Assembly (NCBI RefSeq): GCF_002591895.1
Contig: NZ_NISX01000017.1
Location: 1-64,000 of the forward strand
DNA from: Lacimicrobium alkaliphilum
GTDB taxonomy: Bacteria; Pseudomonadota; Gammaproteobacteria; Enterobacterales; Alteromonadaceae
Direction: 5' to 3'
Length of the DNA: 64,000 nucleotides
Program-made: the position numbers and the translations under genes
Shown here: positions 54,721 through 64,000 of the stretch, piece by piece
Layout: each line of letters starts with the position of its first letter
Position numbering within the stretch: position 1 is the stretch's first letter
The notes under the pieces: generated by a model
Told to the model about the DNA's origin: nothing
Databases searched by the model: none
What the model saw: only the letters and a program-made list of their open reading frames with translations

Positions 54721-57288
54721 TTACTGTGCAACCACTGAGGTATCCGTTACCAGAATTGTGGTGCCCATAGTCGCCATAAAGGTGGCCAACTGACGCTGCA
54801 TTTCCATCGTCACCGCTGCATTTGGACCAGGATCCAGAATCGAGCTATGCGTGCCGGCAAGGAAGCTGACTACACCACTTCCCTCAGAGGTACTGTTTAC
54901 GTTTGGCAGTCCCATCTGTTGCGCCAGCGGTTTACCGCCAGCAAGGGGCAGGCTGGTCTCAACCGGCACCACCTGATCCGGCGGATTCATCTCACTGCCA
55001 TCCCCCACAACCAGAACCATATGTACCGGTGTATTGGCACCCAGCATGGCAGCATAGTTATTGGGATCACCCGCGTCGATGACAGTTTGCGCAGCAAAGG
55101 TAAAGGACGAGAAGGTCGCATTCGCCTCGGCTAACTGCTCTGCACTTAACTGCGATTCAAACACCGGATAAAACGCCGTCAGCAACTCCGGGGTGACCTC
55201 TGCAATACCATTGGCTTGCATATACTGTTGTAACGCTTGCTGAAACTCAGGTAATGCCTGTGACAAAAGCGACGCCTTGATCAGTGGCGAGAATGCCGCC
55301 GATTCAAGCAGGAAGCCTGCAATGCCACCGCCTGGATTCGCCAGCGTTGCTGCATTCATAGCATACATACCATCGAAGTTGGCAAGTTCACCACCCAGAG
55401 TGCTGTTTGACAGTGCCACCGCGGCGGTACCGGTAATTGCACCCAGCGAATGCCCCATAAAGGATACATTACTACCGTCTACATCCACTGTACCGCCCGT
55501 AGTATCCACCACAGCATTCAGGCCAAGCCGCAACCCCATAATATCAGCAATACTCTGGCGTACATTGTCTCTGGCTGTCAGCAAGCTGGACAGGTTCAGA
55601 TAATCTGTGGCGCTGCCACCAAAACCATTAGAAGCGTTGACAGCCTGACCATTAATCACAAAGCCACGACTGGCATGTAAGGGGTGGTCAATGGCCACAG
55701 TGGCAAAACCTGCCAGAGACAAGGCGCCGGTAAGGGCCAGCATATCCTGCTTCTTGGACGTAATGCCGTGTTGTAATATCACTACAGGCCAACCACTATC
55801 GGGTTTGGAAATGGCTGGCTGACCGAGCTGTGCGTTGATCATATTGGCAAACGCAGGATCGGGCACAGTCATCTGAACCTCGATATTCTGTTCACTCTGA
55901 GCCAGTGGAATCGGATTCACCTTGGTCAGATGTCTGGGATCATCGATTCCCAGAACACTGAGATCCAGATCCACCAATTGTCCGCCTGAAGCTTGCTGAC
56001 AGAACAGATTGTTGTCACCCACCTGCCCCTGAGAAATCAGCCCAGCCACCTGTTCCTGGCCCAGAGCCTGCAACATCGCGCCACTGGTACACGCCGCTCG
56101 CCACCAATCACCCTGAGGGTTTGTTGTGCTCAGATAATAAGGCAGGGTAATGGAACCCTGTTTCATACTGGCGGCACAAAATGCGCCTAACTGACCAAAC
56201 ACTTGTTGCGCTGTACCAGCTACCTGCGCATTAGAGCTAGACATACCTGCCGCTAGTCCGGCGCAAGAGTCCAGTCCCAAGGCACTTAACTGGGCCCATG
56301 TTTCTGCGCCAAGTACACCTGGAGCAACAGCGGTAAAGGCATCCGGCACAGCCGCTTCACTTACCGGAATAACCGGCAAATACTCAGCGGCAGTTTGCAT
56401 CGCAGTCGCCTGGTCAGCACCTGCGGCAAGTGCCGCACCAAAAGCCTGAGCAAATTGACCTATCTGCAGTTGCTTGACTGTTGACAGCACCGTGCCGGCA
56501 GATTGCGTAGAGAAATAGGCTGCATACGACACCTCTTCTCTGGCAAAGCCTTCACCGCCTAACAAGGTCATAAAGAAATTAAGAATATTCTGTAACTGCT
56601 TTTGTTCAGCAGAGCCCAGCGGATTAGTTTCAGGATCCTGACGGGCCAGTTCCCAGCTGTTTGAACCTTTAACAGAGCGCCCTTCAGAGTCCATCAAATC
56701 ATCCGTTACAACCAGCATATAACCTTGCGCTGCCTTCAGAGGCTTCAACGGCACGACACTGATGGTTCCGTCCTGTGCATCACTTACCTGGGTCACAAAA
56801 TCCACCCCCCAGGTCAGCTCGGTACCCAGCTCACAAGGAATGCCTGGCGCCGCGGCCTGTGCAGCTATTCCCTGACATACCGCACTTTCGCCTTCCAGTG
56901 CCTGAGTGGCTTCGTACAATCGAATTGCACCCGCTCCTGCAGACTGACTATCCAGGGTTACACCCTCCGGCATATTGACACGGATCTGAAAAGGGTGATG
57001 CGTAGACCAGCCATCTAACGCACTTAAGGCATGCTGCGGGTTTGAAGGGTCAAAAGCACTGTCTCCTTCCGTGTTCAGGGTGAAATCAAAAAAACTCCCG
57101 TCCGGAATCATTAACAAATCATTGGGAATATTCAGATCACTTGTGGAGGGATCAAACACTATCCTGGCAAAGGGTTTGGCAGGATCCTGATTTGCCTCAT
57201 TTCTAACATCGTTCAGCGTGTCTTCACCGCCACAGCCTGAGAGCCCCAGAGCGGCTGCGACTGTTGCGCTAATTATTAGTTTTTTCAT
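54721..57288 (-). CDS. VolA/Pla-1-family lipoprotein lysophospholipase
   Basis: The 855-residue protein has a lipobox (LGLSGC, Cys19) and an N-terminal beta domain typical of the VolA/Pla-1/cef family (FDPSTSDLNIPNDLLM; DGSFFDFTLNTEGD). A C-terminal alpha/beta-hydrolase domain has the nucleophile S614 in SFMGHSLGAITG and QHGITSKKQDM as the oxyanion strand. VolA is a surface lipoprotein that cleaves lysophosphatidylcholine to free fatty acids in Vibrio. The start at 57288 has GGGAGA upstream. fadH in this window would use unsaturated products, but no operon link exists. Confidence 0.88.
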   Translation of the reverse strand: MKKLIISATVAAALGLSGCGGEDTLNDVRNEANQDPAKPFARIVFDPSTSDLNIPNDLLMIPDGSFFDFTLNTEGDSAFDPSNPQHALSALDGWSTHHPFQIRVNMPEGVTLDSQSAGAGAIRLYEATQALEGESAVCQGIAAQAAAPGIPCELGTELTWGVDFVTQVSDAQDGTISVVPLKPLKAAQGYMLVVTDDLMDSEGRSVKGSNSWELARQDPETNPLGSAEQKQLQNILNFFMTLLGGEGFAREEVSYAAYFSTQSAGTVLSTVKQLQIGQFAQAFGAALAAGADQATAMQTAAEYLPVIPVSEAAVPDAFTAVAPGVLGAETWAQLSALGLDSCAGLAAGMSSSNAQVAGTAQQVFGQLGAFCAASMKQGSITLPYYLSTTNPQGDWWRAACTSGAMLQALGQEQVAGLISQGQVGDNNLFCQQASGGQLVDLDLSVLGIDDPRHLTKVNPIPLAQSEQNIEVQMTVPDPAFANMINAQLGQPAISKPDSGWPVVILQHGITSKKQDMLALTGALSLAGFATVAIDHPLHASRGFVINGQAVNASNGFGGSATDYLNLSSLLTARDNVRQSIADIMGLRLGLNAVVDTTGGTVDVDGSNVSFMGHSLGAITGTAAVALSNSTLGGELANFDGMYAMNAATLANPGGGIAGFLLESAAFSPLIKASLLSQALPEFQQALQQYMQANGIAEVTPELLTAFYPVFESQLSAEQLAEANATFSSFTFAAQTVIDAGDPNNYAAMLGANTPVHMVLVVGDGSEMNPPDQVVPVETSLPLAGGKPLAQQMGLPNVNSTSEGSGVVSFLAGTHSSILDPGPNAAVTMEMQRQLATFMATMGTTILVTDTSVVAQ

Positions 57289-57526
57289 TCTGTCTCCCAA
57301 AAATCCTGTTTTTGTTATTGTTCCACCCAGGGCGTATATGACCCAACCAATGCGGGCTTCACCAACATGTACGACCAGTTAAAGTTACTGCAATATTATT
57401 GACTTTGCTAGCCTTTTGCAAAGATTTGTTAATTGCTTGTGACAAAGTGGATGTCGTCAGATTTGCGCCCACAATGGCCTGATTAAGTGCTAGAATCCAC
57501 CTCAGTTTCAATCAGTTTTTTTTACT

Positions 57527-58270
57527 ATGCTTTCATATCAAGTTACTGAAAACGCACTACAAAACAAAGTCATTCTGATCACTGGGGCCGGCGATGGAAT
57601 CGGTAAAACAGCCGCATTGAATTTTGCCCGCAAAGGCGCTGAGGTGATACTGCTGGGTCGTACCGTGGAAAAACTCGAGAAGGTATACGATCAGATTGTC
57701 AGTGATGGTGGCAAAGAACCGGCTATTGTTCCCCTTGACTTAAATGGCGCAACAGCCAGCCATTACCAGCAACTGGCACAGACGATCAGGGAACAGTTTG
57801 GGCGCCTTGATGGCTTATTACACAATGCCAGTGTATTGGGACATTTGCGACCATTTGTACAAATTCCCGAACAGGAATGGCAGCAGGTAATGCAGGTTAA
57901 TCTCAACAGTGTGTTTTTGATGACTCAGGCGCTGATACCTGTGTTAAAACTCTCTGAAACAGCATCAGTGGTTATGACGTCATCGGGTGTTGGTCGCCAG
58001 GGACGAGCCTATTGGGGAACCTATGCAATTTCTAAATTTGCCACAGAAGGAATGATGCAATTATTAGCCGATGAATATTCCGGCAGCTCAATACGTTTTA
58101 ACTGCATCAATCCCGGTGCCACCCGCACCAGCATGCGGGCGAAGGCCTACCCGGGAGAGGATCCCAATCAGTTGAAAACCCCAGAGGACATCATGCCGGT
58201 ATACCTGTACTTAATGAGTGATGAGAGCAAAGAAGTAAACGGTCAGAGCCTGGACGCCCAGCCTAAATAG
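57527..58270 (+). CDS. yciK: YciK-family short-chain oxidoreductase
   Basis: The 247-residue SDR has TGAGDGIGKTAA for NADP binding, HNASVLG, Ser in VVMTSSGVGRQGRA and the catalytic Tyr/Lys in YAISKFAT. The N-terminal YQVTENALQNKVILITGA is characteristic of YciK. Its substrate is unknown. The upstream 240 bp contain its promoter and that of the divergent lipase, and no repeats. A repeat cluster follows the gene. Confidence 0.9.
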   Translation: MLSYQVTENALQNKVILITGAGDGIGKTAALNFARKGAEVILLGRTVEKLEKVYDQIVSDGGKEPAIVPLDLNGATASHYQQLAQTIREQFGRLDGLLHNASVLGHLRPFVQIPEQEWQQVMQVNLNSVFLMTQALIPVLKLSETASVVMTSSGVGRQGRAYWGTYAISKFATEGMMQLLADEYSGSSIRFNCINPGATRTSMRAKAYPGEDPNQLKTPEDIMPVYLYLMSDESKEVNGQSLDAQPK

Positions 58271-58290
58271 TCGCCCGTTACCAGTGTTAT

Positions 58291-58560
58291 TTGATCTCGC
58301 GCAGAGACGCCAAGACGCAGAGAAGGATAAAATATTCTTCTCCTTCTGCGCCTCAGCGACTCTGCGAGATCATCTATAAAGACCCGTAGCCCGTATGTAG
58401 CAAAGCGGAATACGGGGGAATCCAGGAGAGCTCTGGACTATCCCGCAATCCGCTTCGCTCCTTGACGGGCTACAGACTATCGCAATTCACCGCTGAGGCG
58501 CGGAGTTTGTACCGTTTAAAACGGTGAAATCTCTGCGCTCTCGGCGTCTCTGCGGTAAAG
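58291..58560. repeat. Dispersed repeat cluster between yciK and glnS
   Basis: A CGCAGAGACGCCAAGACGCA arm (58301) pairs with TCTGCGCCTCAGCGACTCTG (58344). A GTAGCCCG-type palindrome covers 58386-58473. Another GCTGAGGCGCGGAG/CTCTGCG pair runs to about 58556. The cluster lies between the convergent ends of the two genes, and no T-rich terminator is seen. Confidence 0.85.
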
Positions 58561-58590
58561 CTCTTATCGGTGTTGCAGTTGATAGCTATT

Positions 58591-60252
58591 TCACTGCCCT
58601 TCTATTTTCGCCCAGGTATCCCGCAGGCTGACCGTACGATTAAACACCAGGTTATCTGCATGCTTGTCTTTGCAGAAATAGCCGATACGCTCAAACTGCA
58701 GGGCCTTACCCGGCTCTGCATTGACCAGACTGGGCTCAACGATCCCTTTAACCACCTTCAGTGATTCAGGATTCAGCGTCTCAAATAAATCTTCTTCTGC
58801 GCCGGGGTTAGGGACTTTAAACAGTCTGTCATACAGGCGAACTTCAGCAGGAATACCCTCAACAGCGCTGACCCAATGAATTACACCTTTCACCTTGCGA
58901 CCGTCAGTAGGATCTTTGCCCAATGTATCCGCATCATAACTGCAAAAGATGGTTTCTATATTGCCGTCACCGTCCTTTTCGACTCTCTCAGCTTTGATAA
59001 CATAGGCATTACGCAGTCGCACTTCTTTACCCAATACCAGTCTTTTGAATTTTTTGTTGGCTTCTTCCCTGAAATCCTCCCCTTCAATATAGAGTTCACG
59101 GGTAAAAGGGATCTCACGACTCCCCATGCTCTCGTCAGATGGGTGATTGGGGGCATTCAGCGTCTCAATCTTGTCCTGTGGATAATTTTCAATCACCACT
59201 TTTATGGGATCCAATACGGCCAGAGCCCGGGCCGCATTCTGGTTAAGATCATCACGAATACAGGATTCCAGCACCCCCATCTCGACCATATTGTCCATTT
59301 TGGTGACACCGATGCGCTTACAAAACTCACGTATGGAAGCAGGTGTATAGCCACGGCGACGTAAACCCGCGATAGTCGGCATACGCGGATCATCCCAGCC
59401 ATCCACATGTTTCTCACTAACCAGTTGAATCAGTTTACGCTTGCTCAGCACCGTGTACTCGAGATTGAGCCGTGAAAACTCATACTGTCGGGGACGGGCC
59501 TCAATAGTAATATTGTCCAGCACCCAGTCATACAGACGTCGGTTATCCTGAAACTCAAGGGTACACAAAGAATGAGTAATGCCTTCAATCGCATCAGAGA
59601 TGCAATGGGTAAAGTCGTACATGGGATACACGCACCACTTATCTGCCGTCTGATGGTGATGGGCAAAGCGTACCCGATAGATGGCTGGATCACGCATACA
59701 CATAAAGGGTGAAGCCATATCAATTTTAGCCCGAAGAACACACTGGCCTTCCTGATATTCACCCGCCGTCATTTTCTCAAACTGTTTAAGGTTTTCTTCT
59801 ACAGAGGTATCCCGGTATGGGCTGTTGATGCCAGGTTGTTTCAGCGTACCGCGCATTTCACGCATTTTTTCCTGAGGAGAAAAGTCTACATAGGCCAGCC
59901 CTTTCTCGATCAGTTCGATGGCGAAACCATGTAACTGATCGAAATAACCAGAGGAATAACACACGTCACCTTGCCACTGAAAGCCCAGCCAGTGAACATC
60001 ATCTTTGATGGAGTTTACAAAATTGATATTTTCCTTCTCAGGGTTGGTGTCATCGAATCGCAGATTACACAAACCCTGATAGTCCTGTGCCAGACCAAAA
60101 TTCAGGCAAATAGACTTGGCATGGCCGATATGCAGATAGCCGTTTGGCTCCGGAGGGAAACGGGTATGGATCTGCTGATGTTTACCTTCAGCCAGATCTT
60201 TATCAATAATTTGACGAATAAAATTGGTCGGACGCACATCTGTCTCGGCCAT
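58591..60252 (-). CDS. glnS: Glutaminyl-tRNA synthetase
   Basis: This class I synthetase charges tRNA-Gln with glutamine. The 553 residues match E. coli GlnS. Signatures are [18 protein letters not shown] (HIGH motif), the VLSKRKL loop (KMSKS equivalent), [16 protein letters not shown] at the start, and the C-terminal anticodon-binding beta-barrels with [12 protein letters not shown]. It is monocistronic on the minus strand. Confidence 0.97.
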   Translation of the reverse strand: MAETDVRPTNFIRQIIDKDLAEGKHQQIHTRFPPEPNGYLHIGHAKSICLNFGLAQDYQGLCNLRFDDTNPEKENINFVNSIKDDVHWLGFQWQGDVCYSSGYFDQLHGFAIELIEKGLAYVDFSPQEKMREMRGTLKQPGINSPYRDTSVEENLKQFEKMTAGEYQEGQCVLRAKIDMASPFMCMRDPAIYRVRFAHHHQTADKWCVYPMYDFTHCISDAIEGITHSLCTLEFQDNRRLYDWVLDNITIEARPRQYEFSRLNLEYTVLSKRKLIQLVSEKHVDGWDDPRMPTIAGLRRRGYTPASIREFCKRIGVTKMDNMVEMGVLESCIRDDLNQNAARALAVLDPIKVVIENYPQDKIETLNAPNHPSDESMGSREIPFTRELYIEGEDFREEANKKFKRLVLGKEVRLRNAYVIKAERVEKDGDGNIETIFCSYDADTLGKDPTDGRKVKGVIHWVSAVEGIPAEVRLYDRLFKVPNPGAEEDLFETLNPESLKVVKGIVEPSLVNAEPGKALQFERIGYFCKDKHADNLVFNRTVSLRDTWAKIEGQ

Positions 60253-60326
60253 CAGAACCCCTATATCAGTGCAAGAAGAAACAAAACGCCGATTGTAGCA
60301 GGTATTATAGCGATGCAGAATACAAC

Positions 60327-60350
60327 AACGCCGGTCAGTTGACCGGCGTT
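60327..60350. terminator. Hairpin between the acylase gene and glnS
   Basis: A perfect 11-bp stem AACGCCGGTCA/TGACCGGCGTT has a 2-nt centre. On the minus strand it is followed by GTTGTTGTATT, a weak T-run. It sits 22 bp after the acylase stop, so a terminator role is likely although not canonical. Confidence 0.65.
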
Positions 60351-60371
60351 CGACTGGATAGCGATGGTAAT

Positions 60372-62927
60372 CTAGTCCCCCTGACTGCTGTCTAGCTCCA
60401 GTGTTTTTATGCTATTAGCCTGAATATCTTCATTATGATAGTAAATCGGTCGCAATTGAGGTTGCTGTGAATACAGCTGCGTCTGATCTGAATAATGATC
60501 GGAAAACAGGCTCCTGGATTGGGAATAGGTCAGTATGCCCTCTGCCTCCGGCCCCTGCTCCGTAAACTGCATCACAAATTTCCAGCTTGAACCATAGGTA
60601 ATATGATAACCCTGCTCACTTAATTGCGAACCCGGCAGCTGTGGATAAGTGTGACGAGGCAGAATTAAACCGTCGTTCGCCATATTTGAACGAAACACAT
60701 TAAAGCCTCCTTCAACATTATTCGCTCCAGCCCAGGGCAGACGAATCCCGGAGGGACTGCCATCGGGCAGACTGCGTTCAACAAATTGAATTTCACCAAG
60801 AGTCGCATCCAGGGCCAGCCCGGCATTCTGGATCCGTAACATAGCGGTAGCCAACTGCTGCAATACCTTGTCATTGGTATTAATGTCTCGCGGTGTGTTT
60901 AACGGGTCCTGAGGGCTGAATGGCACCTGCCACTGGGGATTGCTGTCAAACTCAGTGGCAAACTCGCGAAACATCATCGCCCCTGCGCTATTGAGGTTCA
61001 TTTGCCCATCCCACAGGCTCAGCGCATCACAAGCAGGAGCAATACTGACCGTCTGGCCCTGAACGGAAACGCCTTCATCACCCCTTGCCGTGCAAGCCGA
61101 CAGCAAGGGTTCCAGCACGGCTTCTCCCAGATAATTACGATTATTGGTTAACGCATCACGCAGATCGCTCAGGGTAAACAAACCATTGTCAGAGCCGCCC
61201 TCAGCAAGCATTTTTTGCCCCATTCTCGAACGCAAGGTCTGCTGGGTGTTGGTGGTGCCATATAAAAGCGGCACATCAGTAATAGGCTCGGCCGGGTTGG
61301 TCAGCCAGTAACTGTTGTTAGAGTTCTGCACAAAATCAGTGCGTTGGAGTTTAGGCGCACGGTCGTATTCCATTGTACCCTCGGTCAGGTACAGGCTCGA
61401 ATCGCCCGGTACTATGGTCAGGCCTGCCTCCTGAGAGAAACTCTGATAGAACACATCCTGTGACCAGGCTTCAACCGCATCCACCGACAAATTGGGAACG
61501 GATGAACCATCGATATAAAACACGTTACCCTCTTTATCTGTGGCCATCGCATTATTAAACACTATGCCCGTACGTTGCCGGAATACCTCCTTATACTCCT
61601 CGATATTGCGCGCACGGTTCAGACCCAGCCAATGATCAAACACATCGAAGTTAGGCAGGTTGGCGTCATTGATGGCAAAGGCAACCTTCTGTCCGGTAAA
61701 GTCTGTTCCCCAGGGCAGTGCCCCTGGCACCACGATAACAGGTCCAAACTCGCTGTAATAACTGTTTTTTTCCAGTGTTGTCGTAACGCCTGGTGCTATT
61801 GCTACCTCTACCTGGAGCGTTTTACTGGTCATCTCTACGGCTTCTCCGTCCAGCATGTAACTGATGCCTGAAGCATCTTGCGGATTCAGACTCAAACGAT
61901 GCAGGATAAAATGATCAGCAGTAGAAAAGGTATGGGTCCAGGCCACATCCTCATTGAAGCCGATATTAACAATGCCCGGCATCCCCGACAAAGATCCACC
62001 AACCACTTTTAACTGACCGGGAATTTCTGTACCAAATTGCCAGAATCGCTGATTACCAGTATGGGGAAAATGGGGGTTAGCCAGCAGCATGCCCTGACCG
62101 CTGGCAGTAAGATCCTTACCGATTGCCCAACCGTTTGACCCTGCTTCAGTGGGATTAGCATCGGGGATCCCGTCGAGCTGCACATCAAACTTCATACTCT
62201 GTGGTAGCTGACCCGCGGCAGCCGGAACCGGTGCAAAGCCCTGTCCTGGCGGCGCGGCAATAAACATAGCGCCGACAAAATTACTGGCTCCGGGTAACAA
62301 TGCCACACCTTGCGCATAGGTGAGCAAATCCATGGCACTAATGGGTTGTACCCAGGGCTGACCCGCACAGCCGGGATCAATATTATTCACACCGGTAGTG
62401 GTCAGATATTCGTTATAGCCTCGTGCATATCCTTCCAACAACGCCCGTGTTTGCTCGGTGAGCTGGTCATAATTCTGCTCGGCATTTTCGCGGATCCCTA
62501 AAGTCAGAAATCCGAAGTCATTAATCAGGTTGGCATTGTCTTCCGTTCCCGGAGTGTGGGGACCGAAAAAGCGCGAGCGCTGTGAGTTAAACTTGATAAC
62601 CTGATCTGCCAGGATACAGATATTGTCATTGGCAAACGCAAAGCCCACTCCATACCCCAACCCTTCAAGGTTATCGGCTTTGACATAAGGCACGCCGTAA
62701 TCGGTCCAGGTGATACTGGCACTGACAGGCTCACCCTCCGGTGAAAAAGTGCTGAGTTCAGGTTGTGGAGGAAGAGGTTCCGGCTCAGGAGCCGGTGCGG
62801 GAGAACCCGTGGGTGGTGGTGTTGGTGTAGGCAGCTCGCTGCTGTCACTGCCGAGACAACCGCTGAGTCCCAACAGTGCCAATGATAATATTGAATAACG
62901 AAATCCGGTTAGCGTCTGCGCGCTCAT
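60372..62927 (-). CDS. Penicillin-acylase-family lipoprotein
   Basis: The 851-residue protein is an Ntn hydrolase precursor. It has a lipobox (LSGC, Cys24), a Pro-rich spacer (about 32-58), the alpha-chain part ([22 protein letters not shown]), then Gly263-Ser264 in [10 protein letters not shown]. That Ser would become the N-terminal nucleophile of the beta chain after self-cleavage. [24 protein letters not shown] and a C-terminal half typical of the family follow. Substrates include acyl-homoserine lactones, aculeacin and beta-lactams; this one cannot be assigned. Being a lipoprotein it should face the periplasm or surface. Confidence 0.88.
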   Translation of the reverse strand: MSAQTLTGFRYSILSLALLGLSGCLGSDSSELPTPTPPPTGSPAPAPEPEPLPPQPELSTFSPEGEPVSASITWTDYGVPYVKADNLEGLGYGVGFAFANDNICILADQVIKFNSQRSRFFGPHTPGTEDNANLINDFGFLTLGIRENAEQNYDQLTEQTRALLEGYARGYNEYLTTTGVNNIDPGCAGQPWVQPISAMDLLTYAQGVALLPGASNFVGAMFIAAPPGQGFAPVPAAAGQLPQSMKFDVQLDGIPDANPTEAGSNGWAIGKDLTASGQGMLLANPHFPHTGNQRFWQFGTEIPGQLKVVGGSLSGMPGIVNIGFNEDVAWTHTFSTADHFILHRLSLNPQDASGISYMLDGEAVEMTSKTLQVEVAIAPGVTTTLEKNSYYSEFGPVIVVPGALPWGTDFTGQKVAFAINDANLPNFDVFDHWLGLNRARNIEEYKEVFRQRTGIVFNNAMATDKEGNVFYIDGSSVPNLSVDAVEAWSQDVFYQSFSQEAGLTIVPGDSSLYLTEGTMEYDRAPKLQRTDFVQNSNNSYWLTNPAEPITDVPLLYGTTNTQQTLRSRMGQKMLAEGGSDNGLFTLSDLRDALTNNRNYLGEAVLEPLLSACTARGDEGVSVQGQTVSIAPACDALSLWDGQMNLNSAGAMMFREFATEFDSNPQWQVPFSPQDPLNTPRDINTNDKVLQQLATAMLRIQNAGLALDATLGEIQFVERSLPDGSPSGIRLPWAGANNVEGGFNVFRSNMANDGLILPRHTYPQLPGSQLSEQGYHITYGSSWKFVMQFTEQGPEAEGILTYSQSRSLFSDHYSDQTQLYSQQPQLRPIYYHNEDIQANSIKTLELDSSQGD

Positions 62928-63034
62928 TTTCTCTCTCCTTAACGTTTTATTAACACCTCCAGTATGCTGTCAACTGGTCAGTCCTGCAACCACCACAAGA
63001 CAAATCTCCAGACCTCCAGTCCATCACTAAATAT

Positions 63035-63062
63035 AAAAAAACCCGCTCGGCGCGGGTTTTTT
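63035..63062. terminator. Terminator of sucD
   Basis: The stem CCCGC/GCGGG with a 5-nt loop is flanked by A7 and T6 runs. It lies 30 bp past the sucD stop, and on the minus strand the T-run is uninterrupted. Confidence 0.88.
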
Positions 63063-63090
63063 ATTCTTTATTTTGCGTCAGCGCTGTATT

Positions 63091-63963
63091 TTACCAACCA
63101 GTTGCGTCACGCAATGCTTTGCCAATCTCGGCCAGTGAACGCACTGTGGTAACACCCGCATCCTGCAGCGCACTGAACTTATCATCAGCGGTACCTTTAC
63201 CACCAGAGATAATGGCCCCGGCATGGCCCATGCGCTTACCCGGAGGTGCTGTTACACCAGCGATGTAAGAGACAACAGGCTTGCTGACATGATCTTTGAT
63301 GTAAGCTGCAGCTTCTTCTTCTGCTGTACCACCGATCTCACCAATCATAACGATGGCTTCCGTTTTCGGATCCTCTTCGAACAGCTTCAGAATGTCTATA
63401 AAGTTGGAGCCCGGGATAGGGTCACCACCAATACCGACACAGGTGGACTGGCCGAAACCTTCATCAGTAGTCTGTTTAACCGCTTCGTAGGTCAACGTCC
63501 CGGAGCGGGATACGATACCCACTTTGCCGGCCTTATGAATGTGACCGGGCATGATGCCAATCTTGCACTCATCAGGGGTGATTACGCCAGGGCAGTTTGG
63601 CCCAATCATGCGCACACCTTTTTGGTCGATATACTCTTTCACGTACAGCATGTCGATGGTCGGAATACCTTCGGTGATACAAACGATCAGTTCGATACCA
63701 GCATCAGCCGCTTCAACAATAGAGTCTTTACAAAATGGTGCCGGAACATAAATCACCGACGCCGTGGCGCCTGTCGCTTCGACGGCTTCACGTACAGTAT
63801 TGAATACCGGTAAGCCAAGATGCTCAGTACCGCCTTTACCCGGCGTTACACCACCAACCATCTGCGTTCCATAAGAAATCGCCTGCTCAGAGTGAAAGGT
63901 ACCCTGACCACCGGTAAAACCCTGGCAGATCACTTTGGTATTTTTATCAATCAAGACGCTCAT
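63091..63963 (-). CDS. sucD: Succinyl-CoA synthetase alpha subunit
   Basis: SucD with SucC converts succinyl-CoA to succinate with ATP formation in the TCA cycle. The 290 residues show the CoA-binding [36 protein letters not shown] and the phospho-His loop [17 protein letters not shown] (H247). Its ATG overlaps the sucC stop (ATGA), the usual coupling of the pair. Confidence 0.97.
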   Translation of the reverse strand: MSVLIDKNTKVICQGFTGGQGTFHSEQAISYGTQMVGGVTPGKGGTEHLGLPVFNTVREAVEATGATASVIYVPAPFCKDSIVEAADAGIELIVCITEGIPTIDMLYVKEYIDQKGVRMIGPNCPGVITPDECKIGIMPGHIHKAGKVGIVSRSGTLTYEAVKQTTDEGFGQSTCVGIGGDPIPGSNFIDILKLFEEDPKTEAIVMIGEIGGTAEEEAAAYIKDHVSKPVVSYIAGVTAPPGKRMGHAGAIISGGKGTADDKFSALQDAGVTTVRSLAEIGKALRDATGW

Positions 63964-64000
63964 GCTGCACCTCCCGCTGCGGCTACCACTTTCTCAGCTG
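63960..64000 (-). CDS. sucC: Succinyl-CoA synthetase beta subunit, C-terminal end only
   Basis: The last 12 sense codons before the window edge translate to [12 protein letters not shown] and end in a TGA that overlaps the sucD ATG. This fits the SucC C-terminus and the sucC-sucD order. The rest of the gene lies outside the window. Confidence 0.85.
   Translation of the reverse strand, partial: AEKVVAAAGGAA

Overview
The window reads as chromosomal DNA of a marine or brackish gammaproteobacterium of the Alteromonadales, probably Alteromonadaceae. This rests on gene content: the MerR-type LiuR with a full leucine-degradation operon, SppA and SohB, a VolA-type lipoprotein lipase, YciK, a lone astB, an SLC5-type hybrid kinase with its LuxR-type partner, and many large extracellular or lipoprotein hydrolases. 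Coding density is high. The exceptions are several intergenic clusters of dispersed palindromic repeats. No rRNA, tRNA, CRISPR array, insertion sequence or prophage was seen.

Layout. 1-2.7 kb: small orphan genes (a lipoprotein, a Rap1a/Tai-like protein, a DUF2975 plus XRE regulator pair, DUF6265, DUF6151). 2.9-8 kb: fadH, sppA and a periplasmic solute-binding protein. 8-13.7 kb: a propeller-amidohydrolase, then nasT-nasS. Between them lie a sigma-54-type promoter and a leader RNA with ANTAR-type hexaloop hairpins and a terminator, but no nitrate-assimilation genes follow. 13.9-17.5 kb: a 206-bp tandem repeat, a MATE exporter and a ParE-type toxin-antitoxin pair inside repeat clusters. 17.5-26.3 kb: an acetyl-CoA acetyltransferase divergent from liuR-liuA-liuB-liuC-liuD-liuE. 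Together these take isovaleryl-CoA to acetoacetate and acetyl-CoA. 26.4-28.7 kb: an AT-richer accessory island with a well-formed integron attC site, an HNH nuclease cassette and a two-gene unit of unknown function.

28.9-42.7 kb is the most coherent functional block. It has a CrbS-like transporter-kinase, a PLP lyase and a CrbR-like response regulator. After these come a TonB-dependent receptor and a divergent four-gene operon: a GntP-family permease, an exported MetX-like alpha/beta hydrolase, an exported PHB-depolymerase-like esterase and 3-hydroxybutyrate dehydrogenase. The sequence CCATAG-Y-ACTATGG occurs upstream of the kinase and again between the receptor and the operon. I infer a two-component-controlled system that takes up and degrades poly- or oligo-3-hydroxybutyrate; the acetyl-CoA acetyltransferase at 17.5 kb could finish the route.

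43-64 kb: DUF2256 and DUF1275 genes, topA, astB, a bacterial-Ig lipoprotein, a dicarboxylate/amino-acid symporter, sohB, the VolA-like lipase, yciK, glnS, a penicillin-acylase-family lipoprotein, sucD and the last codons of sucC at the edge. Most gaps hold rho-independent terminators or the dispersed repeats described in the features.
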